Shown piece by piece: positions 17,483 through 25,478 of a stretch of DNA of 48,516 nt. Made by a program: the position numbers and the translations under genes. The notes beneath the pieces were generated by a model. That model saw nothing but the letters and a program-made list of their open reading frames with translations, did no database searches and was not told the origin of the DNA. The number at the start of each line of letters is the position of its first letter. Positions within the stretch are counted from its first letter, which is position 1. This DNA is from DASRYH01 sp035687245 (GTDB lineage Bacteria; Actinomycetota; Coriobacteriia; Anaerosomatales; PHET01), in the NCBI GenBank assembly GCA_035687245.1, contig DASRYH010000021.1, positions 1 through 48,516 on the forward strand, written 5' to 3'.

Positions 17483-17899
17483 TCAGTCTTGGATGCCGAC
17501 GAGCATCCACTCGCCGGTAGAGCGGTCGTATGCGAGGTCCCAGACGCCGCCGCGTGCCAAAACGCGCCAGTAGCGGCGAGAGACGCGCCTGCGGGGGTCC
17601 CACCATGCGCGGTCGGTCGCCCAGACCTGCACCACAGCGTCGATGCGGTAGCGGACGTGTTCGCGCGTGAACGCCTTCGGATACTGGCGTTCGGCGTCCC
17701 AGCTCACCGAAACGAGCTGCTCAGCGCGGCGTGTGGCACTCGAGCCGTCGCGGCGGACAAGTTCTGACGCCCGCACGATCCACGGGCTGTTGAGCAACTC
17801 GACGATGACCGGCAGATGGCCGTGTTTCTCCTCGAATAGCTCGATCGGCTGACCGGCCGGGGTCATCTCGTAGTGCTTGATTGCGGCGTTGCGTCCCAC
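17483..17899 (-). CDS. DUF6504-like small protein, first gene of the SOS-controlled dnaE2 operon
   Basis: This 138-residue protein resembles the DUF6504 family, as I recall it, in its aromatic C-terminal half. The relevant segments are WDPRRRVSRRYWRV and GVWDLAYDRSTGEWMLVGI. That family is typically encoded beside dnaE2/imuB in Actinobacteria. The GTG at 17899 has GGGAGGTGA 6 nt upstream, a strong ribosome site. The stop is 15 bp before dnaE2. A role as an accessory factor of translesion synthesis is inferred from context only; no catalytic motif was seen. Confidence 0.75.
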   Translation of the reverse strand: MGRNAAIKHYEMTPAGQPIELFEEKHGHLPVIVELLNSPWIVRASELVRRDGSSATRRAEQLVSVSWDAERQYPKAFTREHVRYRIDAVVQVWATDRAWWDPRRRVSRRYWRVLARGGVWDLAYDRSTGEWMLVGIQD

Positions 17900-17960
17900 G
17901 CTCGGTCACCTCCCTCATCGCCCTCATCTCGCAGATGAAGCGTACGTATCGGCTCTGACA

Positions 17961-17990
17961 ACTATATCGAACACATGTTCGATATGACAG
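17961..17990 (-). promoter_or_regulatory. SOS (LexA) box inside the promoter of the DUF6504-dnaE2 operon
   Basis: CGAACACATGTTCG (17968-17981) fits the Gram-positive/actinobacterial LexA consensus CGAACRNRYGTTCG exactly. It extends to a 22-bp palindrome (17964-17985) with 20 matching positions. On the minus strand it fills the 18-bp spacer between a -35-like CTGTCA (17990-17985) and a -10 TATAGT (17966-17961). LexA bound here would block RNA polymerase, giving DNA-damage induction of the operon. Confidence 0.88.
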
Positions 17991-18034
17991 AGCGAACGCA
18001 AGGGAGTCCGCCGAACGCGAACCTCTGAGTGATA

Positions 18035-18062
18035 AGCGGTTTCATGCCGCCGAAAGGCCGCT
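18035..18062 (-). terminator. Hairpin downstream of the DtxR-family gene
   Basis: On the minus strand AGCGG pairs with CCGCT and an inner TTTC pairs with GAAA (18062-18035). It lies about 55 bp after the regulator's stop. No clean T-run follows, so it is only a likely 3' end. Confidence 0.4.
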
Positions 18063-18117
18063 ACAGCAGCACATTCGGCAGGCAATAGGGTGAGGACGGC
18101 GGTGCGCTAGAGGACAG

Positions 18118-18756
18118 CTACCCCACCGTGACGTGGCGCGCCATGTCGATCGAGAGCACGAGAGGCGCACCGTCTACGGCCAGGTGGAGCAGCCCGCCGA
18201 CGGGTTCGCGCTCGGTGACCTCTACGACCGCGCCCGGCTTGAGGCCGTGCGCGCCCAGGTAGCCCAAAACCGCCTCGTCTTCGGCGACGCGCAGCACATG
18301 CGCGCTCTGTCCCGCATCCACGTCGGCAAGGGGCCGGCCGGGAGTCTGCGCGATCGTGCCGGCAGCTGTGGGGATCGGGTGCCCATGCGGGCAGACGTCA
18401 GGGTTCTCGAGGTAGTTCTCGAGCGCTTCAAGGACGCGGGCCGACATCGCGTGTTCGAGCAAGCAGGCATCCTCGTGCGCGGCCTCCCAGTCGAGCCCCA
18501 GGACGTCGACGAGGAAGCGTTCGGCGATGCGGTGCTTGCGGACGATGTCGAGCGAGCGCAGCATGCCTTCTTCGGTCAGCTCGACTTGCTTGCCGGGCCG
18601 CGTGATCAGCCCGCGCGTCTCCAGCCGCTTGAGCGTCGCAGTCACCGTCGGACCCGACACGCCCAGCGATTCGGCAAGCTGGCTAGGACGCACGACGCCG
18701 TCTTGGGAGAGCTTATAGATCGTCTCGAGGTACTCCTCAAGAGTGGCTGTAGGCAT
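18118..18756 (-). CDS. DtxR/IdeR/MntR-family metal-dependent transcriptional regulator
   Basis: A 212-residue metalloregulator. The winged helix occupies roughly residues 1-65 (MPTATLEEYLETIYKL, then SGPTVTATLKRL). The metal-binding and dimerisation region follows (RKHRIAERFL; CLLEHAMS, holding the family's Cys/Glu/His ligands; CPHGHPIP). A C-terminal SH3-like FeoA domain covers about 140-212. The ATG at 18756 has AAGGAC upstream; an open frame extends 24 codons further without a ribosome site. It probably senses Fe(II) or Mn(II) and controls uptake genes outside this window. No metal transport gene is adjacent. GTGCCAT-N3-ATGGCAC at 18799-18815 may be its own operator. Confidence 0.9.
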   Translation of the reverse strand: MPTATLEEYLETIYKLSQDGVVRPSQLAESLGVSGPTVTATLKRLETRGLITRPGKQVELTEEGMLRSLDIVRKHRIAERFLVDVLGLDWEAAHEDACLLEHAMSARVLEALENYLENPDVCPHGHPIPTAAGTIAQTPGRPLADVDAGQSAHVLRVAEDEAVLGYLGAHGLKPGAVVEVTEREPVGGLLHLAVDGAPLVLSIDMARHVTVG

Positions 18757-18798
18757 GCTGGTCCTTAGCGCCGAAACGGGGCCGGAAAGCGGCTCAAG

Positions 18799-18815
18799 GT
18801 GCCATGCTATGGCAC
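18799..18815. promoter_or_regulatory. Inverted repeat upstream of the DtxR-family gene
   Basis: GTGCCAT (18799-18805) and ATGGCAC (18809-18815) are perfect complements separated by 3 nt. They lie 43 bp upstream of the regulator's start. The position suits an autoregulatory operator, but the sequence does not match the classic DtxR or MntR boxes, so the role is a guess. Confidence 0.35.
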
Positions 18816-18941
18816 TCGAGCGCGGCAAGCAACGCGTTGATACAGAAGAATCCCCGACCTACCATCGGTCGCAACTATCGGCCCTTTTATCGCCCATTAC
18901 CGCCCCTTCATCATCCCATCGAGATTTATGCCGAAAGTGCG

Positions 18942-18970
18942 TTGACGGGGCATTTCGGTGGCAGTAAGGT
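18942..18970 (+). promoter_or_regulatory. Sigma-70 promoter of a structured RNA
   Basis: TTGACG (18942-18947) and TAAGGT (18965-18970) are separated by exactly 17 nt. The predicted start, about 18977, coincides with the 5' arm of the closing stem of the downstream RNA. Confidence 0.7.
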
Positions 18971-18976
18971 ACGTGT

Positions 18977-19195
18977 TGTCCCGAGAAGTCGGACGCAGCG
19001 GAATCGGAAAGACGGTGTACCGGTAGCTGCCCGAGGGGACCCGATTTGAAGGCGACAGGCCGTGAGGTGGTTGCTGGAAGCGGGGCCTTGAAGGTAAGAA
19101 TCGTTGGGAAGCCGTTCGAGTACGAAGCTCTGTGGGCGAGGTTTCTCGGGACACTCTATGCCCTGAGCCTTTTACAAGTGCTCAGGGCTTCGTGT
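18977..19195 (+). ncRNA. Free-standing structured RNA, candidate 6S RNA
   Basis: No reading frame fits this interval, yet it has a promoter, a closed RNA and a terminator. TGTCCCGAGAA (18977-18987) is perfectly complementary to TTCTCGGGACA (19143-19153). This brings the two ends of a 177-nt RNA together, as in 6S RNA, which mimics an open promoter and sequesters RNA polymerase. Inner helices are plausible, for example AATCGG with CCGATT and AGGCC with GGCCT. A terminator hairpin follows directly. It is neither tmRNA, RNase P RNA nor SRP RNA by signature. It could also be a lineage-specific sRNA. Existence as an RNA gene is fairly likely; the 6S identity is tentative. Confidence 0.6.
19160..19195 (+). 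terminator. Terminator of the structured RNA
   Basis: GCCCTGAGC (19160-19168) pairs perfectly with GCTCAGGGC (19180-19188), followed by TTCGTGTT. It lies 6 nt after the closing stem of the RNA and before the convergent queD gene. Confidence 0.75.
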
Positions 19196-19216
19196 TGCCT
19201 AAGAGATCGCGCTTCC

Positions 19217-19588
19217 CTACGGGCGGTAGACGAGCTTCGCGATCGGTGACTCCCAGACCACGACTTCGATGACGCGCACCCGCGGATCGACGCGCTCCTG
19301 CAGTCGCTCGCAGATCACGCGCGCGAGGTTCTCAGCGGTTGGGCTGATCTCGTCGAAGGGCGAGACTTCGTTGATGAGCACGTGATCGTAGTCGTCGATG
19401 ACGCCCGCCAGGTCTGCCTTGAGCGACTTGAAGTCGTAGACGATCCCAATCTCGTCGAGCTCGGCGCCAGCAACCGTCACCTCGACGTCCCACGTGTGTC
19501 CGTGCAGGTTACGGCACTCGCCGGGGTAGCCGTACAGGTGATGCGCGGCGTCGAAGTGGCCCTTGACCGTGAGTTCGTAGGTTCCCAT
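19217..19588 (-). CDS. queD: 6-carboxy-5,6,7,8-tetrahydropterin synthase (QueD/PTPS family)
   Basis: QueD converts 7,8-dihydroneopterin triphosphate to carboxytetrahydropterin on the way to queuosine and other deazapurines. The 123-residue length is typical. Zinc ligands are visible in FDAAHHL and LHGHTW, and the catalytic Cys in GECRNLHGH. The Asp/His pair of the active site lies in DDYDHVLIN. AGGAGAGG precedes the ATG at 19588. It lies 9 bp after the RNase HI-like gene, at the end of a minus-strand run. Other queuosine genes are not in the window, so a general PTPS role cannot be excluded. Confidence 0.9.
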   Translation of the reverse strand: MGTYELTVKGHFDAAHHLYGYPGECRNLHGHTWDVEVTVAGAELDEIGIVYDFKSLKADLAGVIDDYDHVLINEVSPFDEISPTAENLARVICERLQERVDPRVRVIEVVVWESPIAKLVYRP

Positions 19589-19597
19589 GTGCCTCTC

Positions 19598-20056
19598 CTA
19601 GAAGAGCGTTGCTGCCGAAGGACCGCCACCCGGTTCGCACGCCGGACTGCCGACGGTCCCGCGCTCGTCCATCGCCTCGTTGGCAAGCGCATCGGCGAGC
19701 TTGTTGAGTTCACGCCGAACGTGCTCGACCTTGAAGTCGTCGAAGCCGCGCAGCAGGCTGAGCGTGCGCAAGAACAGCGGCTTGAGGCCTTCGTTCTTCA
19801 CCCGGTACTGCCCGTTGATCTGCTTGACCAGCAGCTCGCTGTCCGCGTAGACGCTCACCTCGCGGTGTCCGAGCGCGTAGACGTTTTCCAGACCCCAGAT
19901 CATCGCCTCGTATTCGGCGACGTTGTTCGTGTATTCGCCCAGGTAGCGGCCACCGTCACAGACCACGGAGCCGTCCACTTCGATGACGAACCCGATACCG
20001 GCCGGGCCGGGATTGCCACGGCTTCCGCCGTCGGTACGAAGAACGGCTCGACTCAC
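19598..20056 (-). CDS. Ribonuclease HI family protein
   Basis: A 152-residue RNase HI-like nuclease that would degrade the RNA strand of RNA-DNA hybrids. The four metal-binding carboxylates are present: Asp in RTDGGSRGNPGPAGIG, Glu in AEYEAMIWGL, Asp in VYADSELLVKQ and Asp in LADALANEA. The start is the GTG at 20056, which shares one base with the upstream stop (TAGTG). GGGGGAGA ahead of it suits coupled translation. An upstream frame extension has no family similarity. It may be rnhA-like or act on tRNA/R-loops; the family is clear. Confidence 0.9.
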   Translation of the reverse strand: MSRAVLRTDGGSRGNPGPAGIGFVIEVDGSVVCDGGRYLGEYTNNVAEYEAMIWGLENVYALGHREVSVYADSELLVKQINGQYRVKNEGLKPLFLRTLSLLRGFDDFKVEHVRRELNKLADALANEAMDERGTVGSPACEPGGGPSAATLF

Positions 20057-20772
20057 TACTCGTCTCCCCCACGGACGACGATGGCACGGCGGCACTGCGG
20101 ACAGATCCCGATATCGGGACCCGTGGTGAGTTCCTTCAGACGCTCGGCCGGAAGCGACATGCGGCAGGCGCTGCAGCTGTCTCCCTCGAGCTTGCCCACG
20201 CCGATGCCGCCCTTGGTCTCCCGAGCGGATTCGTAGCGCTTCAGCACGTCTGCCGAAACGGCCGCGGCGATCTTGGATCGCTTGGCCTCGAGCGCGGCGA
20301 TCTCGTTCTGCAGCTCGCCGCCGACGGCCTTGAAGCGCTCGATGAGCGCGGCCTCCTTGGCGCCAAGCGACGCCTTGGCCTCGTCGATCTTGTCGGTCTG
20401 CAGACGCGCCTTCTCGATGCGCTCCATGAACTGGAGTGACTCCATCTCGAGCTTGTCGACTCGGCGGCGGAAGCCGTCCATCTCGCGCGTGATCGACTGA
20501 ACCGCGCGGTGATCGGTGGTCTCCATGACCTTGGTCTGCTCGTGGGCAAGCTTCTCGCCGAGCGTGGTGATCTCGTCCTGACGAGCCTTCAGTTCGGCCT
20601 CGAGCTTGCGCACGAGCATGCCGGCCTTAGCCCCCATCTCGGCGACCTCGCGCCCTTTGGCGCGGACCTCAAGGATCGCGGTCTTCTCAGGCAGGCTGTC
20701 GAGACGCTTCTTGGCGCGAAGCACCTCGACGTCGATGCCCTGCAGTTCGAGCAAGGCCGATGGCTCGTTCAT
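20056..20772 (-). CDS. Coiled-coil protein with C4-type zinc ribbon
   Basis: A 238-residue protein. Residues 5-180 form a long charged coiled coil (for example KLEAELKARQDEITTLGEKL). The C-terminus is a zinc ribbon with CSACRMSLP and CPQCRRAIVV. This is the architecture of the CT398/DUF164 zinc-ribbon family, proposed to bind nucleic acid; its role is unsettled. It sits between a Nif3 gene and an RNase HI gene, an arrangement known in Actinobacteria. Its stop overlaps the next start by one base. The ATG at 20772 follows AAGGAG. Confidence 0.85.
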   Translation of the reverse strand: MNEPSALLELQGIDVEVLRAKKRLDSLPEKTAILEVRAKGREVAEMGAKAGMLVRKLEAELKARQDEITTLGEKLAHEQTKVMETTDHRAVQSITREMDGFRRRVDKLEMESLQFMERIEKARLQTDKIDEAKASLGAKEAALIERFKAVGGELQNEIAALEAKRSKIAAAVSADVLKRYESARETKGGIGVGKLEGDSCSACRMSLPAERLKELTTGPDIGICPQCRRAIVVRGGDE

Positions 20773-20790
20773 AGCTCTCCTTGAGATTGC

Positions 20791-21888
20791 CTACGGAGTC
20801 CACCAGGCCGCGGTGGCCGGCAGCGAAACAATCGTGTCAGGGTCCAGGCCGTCGATTCCGCGGACTACGCGCTCGAGCAGCGTCACAAGCGGCCACTCGC
20901 TCACGTCGTGGCCGAGCTCGACGATGGCGAGCCCGGACTCCATGGCGTCCAGCGCGTCATGATAGCGCACCTCACCGGCCACGAGCGCCTGTGCACCACA
21001 CGCTCGCACCTCCCTCAGAAGCGCGCCCGCCGAGCCGGTGGAGGTGACGAGCCTAGAGATCGTCGTGTCCGGATCTCCCCACACGCGAGGCGTGACGCCG
21101 AAGGTGCTTGCGCAGCGCTCCACGAGTTCGCGCAGCGTGACCGAGCCGGCGTCGCACACCATGCCCATCGCCGCACCGTTGCGGGCGATCGCGACGTCCG
21201 AGACGGTGACGAGTGGCTCCTCGTACGGATGCGCGGCGATCGCGGCGGCAAGCACGCTTGTGGCCGCGCCACGGGCGCAGACCATCTCGACGCGCGCCTC
21301 TTCAGCCTCGCTCGGCGTACCGGGCGCACCGACGCACGGTGCTGCGTCGGTGCTGGGTGTGAATCGGCCAACGCCGTTGTCAGTGAAGTTGCAGCCTGTG
21401 TAGTCGCCGATGCGACCCGCTCCCGCACCCGCCATGGCAGCCGTGACGGCCTCTCGCGCACCCTCAGGCACGTAGACGGTCACCAGCGACATCGGCATTG
21501 AACCGCGCTCCAGCGGCGCCACAGGGCTCAATCCGAGCGCTTCAGGGATGAGCCGCTGACCTTGCGCGTCGCGGTCCAGGTTGGTGTGGCAGTTGATGAG
21601 CGCGATACCTGCGTCGAGCGCTGCGAAGACCACACCACCGGGACCGGCGCCCGGCTTCAGCGTCTTCGGCGGCTCGAGAAAGACCGGATGATGCGTCACG
21701 AGCACGTTCGCGCCCATCGACGCAGCATCTGAGAGCGCCGAAATCGTCGGATCGAGCGCCAGCACGACGCCCGTCACCTCGCGGTCGGGGTCGCCGGCCA
21801 GCAGGCCGCCGCGGTCCCAGCCTTCGGCACGCTCGAAGGGAAATGCGTTTAGAAGTGCGCGCTCGATATCGCGAACCGTTACCGTCAC
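20791..21888 (-). CDS. Nif3-like dinuclear metal centre protein
   Basis: A 365-residue Nif3/YbgI family protein. The two metal-binding halves are marked by LVTHHPVFL and INCHTNLD in the first part and ELGHDVSEW near the end. A PII-like insert sits between them, at roughly residues 135-250 (VTVYVPEGAREAV to HPYEEPLVTV). I chose the GTG at 21888, which overlaps the preceding stop as GTGA and has GAGGTGG 8 nt upstream; a GTG at 21900 is also open. Nif3 proteins bind two metals and may act as hydrolases or GTP cyclohydrolase I-like enzymes. The exact role is unknown. Confidence 0.88.
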   Translation of the reverse strand: MTVTVRDIERALLNAFPFERAEGWDRGGLLAGDPDREVTGVVLALDPTISALSDAASMGANVLVTHHPVFLEPPKTLKPGAGPGGVVFAALDAGIALINCHTNLDRDAQGQRLIPEALGLSPVAPLERGSMPMSLVTVYVPEGAREAVTAAMAGAGAGRIGDYTGCNFTDNGVGRFTPSTDAAPCVGAPGTPSEAEEARVEMVCARGAATSVLAAAIAAHPYEEPLVTVSDVAIARNGAAMGMVCDAGSVTLRELVERCASTFGVTPRVWGDPDTTISRLVTSTGSAGALLREVRACGAQALVAGEVRYHDALDAMESGLAIVELGHDVSEWPLVTLLERVVRGIDGLDPDTIVSLPATAAWWTP

Positions 21889-22700
21889 AGCTCGATCCAC
21901 CTCACTTCGCCTCGCCGAAGCGGGAAAGCTACCCGTTCGTATCCTGCAGATGCTGCCGCGTCGTACGCGGCCAGAATGTCGCGTCCCACGTCGCCGGGTT
22001 CGTGCGCGTCCGAGCCGACGGTGATCTCGACCCCCGCCTGCCGAAAGGCAGCCAGAAGCTCCGGACCCGGGTAGAGTTCGCCGACGGGCTTGCGCAGCCC
22101 GGCGGTGGAGACTTCGATGAGTACGCCTGCATCGGCGGCCGCCTGAGCAGCGCCCGCGTACAGTTCGCGCGTGTCGAAGCTGGGCTTGTGGCCGAACTTC
22201 TTCGGCAAGTCGGGGTGGGCCATGACGTCGAAGTGGCCGCTTCGGGCTGCGTCACACCAGCGCTCGAAGTACTGGACCCAAACTTCGTCAACGTTGCGGT
22301 GGTCCCACTCGGAGGTGTCGGTGGGGTCGTCAAAGACCCAGCCGTCCAGCGAGTGAACGCTGCCCAAGATGATGTCCACGCCAGCCTCGCGTGCGAGCAG
22401 GAGCTGCGCTTCGGTGTCCTCCATGCGCCAAGGCAGCCAGTCGGCTTCCGCACCCAAGACGACGTCGACGCCCTTCACGCGCGCCGCCATGCCGCGAACC
22501 TCTTGCGCATAGGAAGCGAACTGGCCGGACTTTGGCGAGAGGTACTCGCCAGGATCGAGGTCGGCGGGAAGCGGCAGGTGCTCGGTCATGACGATGCCCG
22601 TAAGCCCGGCGAATACCGCCGCCGAGACCATCTGGGCGACCGTTCCGCTCGCATGACCGCATGCTTCGGTGTGCAGGTGACAGTCGATCAGCTCGCGCAC
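21885..22700 (-). CDS. PHP-domain phosphatase, probably histidinol-phosphatase
   Basis: A 271-residue PHP-domain protein of HisK-type histidinol-phosphatase size. The family metal ligands are apparent in DCHLHTEACGHA near the start, GIVMTEH, GAEADW, ILGSVHS, DVMAHPDL and the late GSDAHEPGDVG. The GTG start at 22700 follows GGAGGAG and overlaps the mnmA end by 13 nt, so translation is coupled. Its neighbours are not histidine genes (hisC is about 20 kb away), so another phosphoester substrate is possible. Confidence 0.82.
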   Translation of the reverse strand: MRELIDCHLHTEACGHASGTVAQMVSAAVFAGLTGIVMTEHLPLPADLDPGEYLSPKSGQFASYAQEVRGMAARVKGVDVVLGAEADWLPWRMEDTEAQLLLAREAGVDIILGSVHSLDGWVFDDPTDTSEWDHRNVDEVWVQYFERWCDAARSGHFDVMAHPDLPKKFGHKPSFDTRELYAGAAQAAADAGVLIEVSTAGLRKPVGELYPGPELLAAFRQAGVEITVGSDAHEPGDVGRDILAAYDAAASAGYERVAFPLRRGEVRWIEL

Positions 22701-23737
22701 GCGATCACTCCTCCGCCGATGACGATGTCTTCACGGTAGCAGACGACCGACTGGCCGGGCGCGACTCCCTCGACGGGCTCGTCAAAGTCGACGGTGAGGG
22801 TCTTGCCGTCGAAGCGCGCGACGGCCGGAATCGGCTTCATGCGGTAGCGCACGACTGCGCCTACGCGCTCTTCAGCAGCCCCTCGCCACACGACTTCGTG
22901 CGCCTCAACGCGGGCGACCCGCAGCGACGAACGAGGTCCCACAACGACACGGTTCGCAGGCACGTCGATCGCGACCACGAAGAGCGGCTCGGCGACTCCG
23001 CCGATCCCGATGCCTTTGCGCTGGCCGACGGTGAAGTGCCCCACACCTTCGTGGCTGGCGAGCACGTTACCTTCCGTATCGACGATGTCGCCGGGCTCGT
23101 ATGCGTGCGGCGCCCGAGAGCGAACCACCTGCTCGTAGCCGTCATCGGCAGCAAAGCAGATCTCCTGGCTCTCGGCCTTGCTTGCCACCGGCAGGCCGAA
23201 GCGCTCGGCGAACGCACGGACCTCGGTCTTGTGCAGCTCCCCAACTGGGAACATGACGTGCTCGGCCTGGGTGGGCGTGAGGCGGTAGAGGAAGTAGCTC
23301 TGGTCCTTGCCGGGATCGACTCCGCGAGCAAGCCAGCGCTCCCCTTCTCGCTCCACCAGCCGCGCGTAGTGGCCGGTCGCGAGGGCATCGGCCCCCTGAG
23401 CCATCACCTTGGCGAGCAGGTCCGCGAACTTCACGCGGTCGTTGCAGACGATGCAGGGGTTGGGCGTGAGCCCGGCTGCATAGGCCTCGGCGAAGGGTTC
23501 GACGACCTCGCGCTCGAAGATCTCACGGTAGTTGAGCGTGTAGTGCGCAATGCCCAGCTGATCGCACACACGCCGGGCATCGCGAATCGCGCTCACAGAA
23601 CAGCAGCCGCCCTCCGCTTCGGAGGACGGCCACAGCTGCATCGTGACACCGGTGACGTCGTGACCCTGCTCCAGCAGCAGTGCTGCAGCGACACTCGAGT
23701 CGACTCCACCGCTCATCGCGACGAAGACGCGCGCCAT
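22688..23737 (-). CDS. mnmA: tRNA-specific 2-thiouridylase
   Basis: MnmA adds sulfur to U34 of tRNA-Lys, tRNA-Glu and tRNA-Gln, using persulfide from IscS. The 349-residue product has the PP-loop SGGVDSS at the N-terminus. The catalytic Cys is in NPCIVCNDRVKF and the second active-site Cys in QEICFAADDG. It lies downstream of the iscR-iscS-iscU genes, separated from iscU by 41 bp, which fits its need for IscS sulfur. Confidence 0.96.
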   Translation of the reverse strand: MARVFVAMSGGVDSSVAAALLLEQGHDVTGVTMQLWPSSEAEGGCCSVSAIRDARRVCDQLGIAHYTLNYREIFEREVVEPFAEAYAAGLTPNPCIVCNDRVKFADLLAKVMAQGADALATGHYARLVEREGERWLARGVDPGKDQSYFLYRLTPTQAEHVMFPVGELHKTEVRAFAERFGLPVASKAESQEICFAADDGYEQVVRSRAPHAYEPGDIVDTEGNVLASHEGVGHFTVGQRKGIGIGGVAEPLFVVAIDVPANRVVVGPRSSLRVARVEAHEVVWRGAAEERVGAVVRYRMKPIPAVARFDGKTLTVDFDEPVEGVAPGQSVVCYREDIVIGGGVIACAS

Positions 23738-23778
23738 CTAGCGCACCGCCCCGCGTCGCTTAGCGCGAATCACTAGTC

Positions 23779-24243
23779 TCAGGCCTCGTCGTGATCGTGG
23801 CCGTGGTCCTCGTCACCGTGCGGGTCGAAGTTCGGGTCCGAGCTCTTGATCTCGCCGGCGATAGGCTCGCGATCGTGCTTCTTGAGGTAGTCGTCGACGG
23901 CAACCTTCAGTCCGTCGGTGGCCAGAACCGAGCAGTGCATCTTCGCAGGCGGCAGTCCACCGAGCTCGTCGGCGACCTGCTGCTTGCTGATGGCCACGGC
24001 CTCATCCAGCGTCATGCCGCGCGCCATCTCGGTTACGATCGAACTCGTGGCGATGGCGGCACCGCATCCGAGTGTCTGGAACTTGATGTCGTTGATGTGG
24101 TCGGAGTCGTCGACCTTGATGGTGATCTTCATCATGTCGCCGCAGACCGGGTTGCCGACCTCTCCCACGCCGTCGGCATCTTCGATGACGCCCACGTTGC
24201 GCGGGTTGTTGAAGTGGTCCATGACCTTTTCGGAATAGAGCAC
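23779..24243 (-). CDS. iscU: Fe-S cluster scaffold protein (IscU/NifU N-terminal type)
   Basis: A 154-residue scaffold on which IscS-derived sulfide and iron are assembled into Fe-S clusters. The three cluster-ligand cysteines are seen in GNPVCGDMM, TLGCGAAIA and KMHCSVLA. The tail from about residue 140 is rich in His and Asp (DPHGDEDHGHDHDEA), which is unusual for IscU and could hold metal ions. The gene follows the cysteine desulfurase by 30 bp and precedes mnmA. Confidence 0.95.
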   Translation of the reverse strand: MLYSEKVMDHFNNPRNVGVIEDADGVGEVGNPVCGDMMKITIKVDDSDHINDIKFQTLGCGAAIATSSIVTEMARGMTLDEAVAISKQQVADELGGLPPAKMHCSVLATDGLKVAVDDYLKKHDREPIAGEIKSSDPNFDPHGDEDHGHDHDEA

Positions 24244-24273
24244 TGCTTCTCTCCTATCGAGACAACGTGGCGG

Positions 24274-25458
24274 CTAGCTAGCCGAACCGAACATGCGGGC
24301 ATAGACGGGCGACATCGCACGCAGTCGCTCGACGATGGGCGGGAACACCTCGAGGAAGTAGTCGACGTGCTCCGCAGTGGTGAAGCGGCCGAGCGAGAGA
24401 CGCAAGGAGCCGTGCGCGACCTCTTGCGGCACGCCGCAGGAGAGCAGCACGTGGCTGGGCTCGAGCGAACCCGATGAGCACGCCGAACCGGTAGACACCG
24501 CGATGCCCTTGTTGTCGAGCTGCAGCAGCATGGCCTCGCCCTCGACGCCCTTGATGAGCAGCGGCGCGATGTTAGGCATGCGGTTGGTCGCGGGCGTGGT
24601 GACCTCGGTGTTCTCGAGCGCGGACGTGACTCCGTTGAGCAGCTTGTCGCGCAGAGCGGCGAGGCGCGGGGCCTCTGTGGCCTGTTCGGCGAGCATGATC
24701 TCGAGCGCGGTGGCGAATCCGACCGCACCAGCGGTGTTCTGCGTACCGGAGCGCTTCTTGCCCTCTTGGCCGCCACCCTTGAGCTGCGGCTCGAACTTGG
24801 TGCCGCGCTTGAGGTAGAAAGCACCGATACCCTTCGGCGCGTAGATCTTGTGGCCGGAGAAGGACGCAGCGTCCACGCCAAGCTCGTTGACGTCGAACGG
24901 CAGCTTGCCGAGCGTCTGCGCGGCGTCGGTGTGCATCAGCGCGCCACCGGCGTGAGCGATCTCGGCGAAGGCCTTGATGTCGTTGATCGTGCCGATCTCG
25001 TTGTTGCCGTGCATGACTGAGACGAACTTGGTGTTCTCGCGCATCGCAGCCTGGAGGTCCTCGGCGTGGATGTGACCGTCGACGCGCGGCTTGAGGTAGG
25101 TGACCTCATAGCCGTGCTTCTCGAGCCAGTGGGCCGGCTCGAGAATCGCGTGGTGCTCGTAGGCAGAGACGATCACGTGCGCACCGCCGTCGGGGGCGAC
25201 GCGCGAGAGGATGCCGATGAGGGCAGCGTTGTCGGACTCTGTGCCGCAGCCGGTGAAGATGACCTCACTGGGGTTGGCGGCGCCGATGGCGGTAGCGACG
25301 CGCTCGCGCGCATCCTCAAGGCCCCGGTAGCCGTCGCGGCCCAACGCGTACAGCGAACTCGGGTTACCCCAGCGCTCGGTGAAGAACGGCATCATCGCCT
25401 CGAGCACACGCTCGTCGACGGGGGTGGTTGCCGCGTAATCGAAGTAGACGTTGTCCAT
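24274..25458 (-). CDS. iscS: Cysteine desulfurase (NifS/IscS)
   Basis: A PLP enzyme that converts cysteine to alanine and donates persulfide sulfur. The 394-residue product begins MDNVYFDYAATTPVDE. The PLP-binding Lys lies in SFSGHKIYAPKG and the catalytic Cys in STGSACSSGSLEPSHV. The ATG at 25458 matches the conserved N-terminus; the frame stays open 54 codons further upstream into iscR without family similarity, so that extension is rejected. Its sulfur serves IscU and MnmA, encoded just downstream. Confidence 0.96.
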   Translation of the reverse strand: MDNVYFDYAATTPVDERVLEAMMPFFTERWGNPSSLYALGRDGYRGLEDARERVATAIGAANPSEVIFTGCGTESDNAALIGILSRVAPDGGAHVIVSAYEHHAILEPAHWLEKHGYEVTYLKPRVDGHIHAEDLQAAMRENTKFVSVMHGNNEIGTINDIKAFAEIAHAGGALMHTDAAQTLGKLPFDVNELGVDAASFSGHKIYAPKGIGAFYLKRGTKFEPQLKGGGQEGKKRSGTQNTAGAVGFATALEIMLAEQATEAPRLAALRDKLLNGVTSALENTEVTTPATNRMPNIAPLLIKGVEGEAMLLQLDNKGIAVSTGSACSSGSLEPSHVLLSCGVPQEVAHGSLRLSLGRFTTAEHVDYFLEVFPPIVERLRAMSPVYARMFGSAS

Positions 25459-25478
25459 TCTGAAATCGCCCCTTGCTA

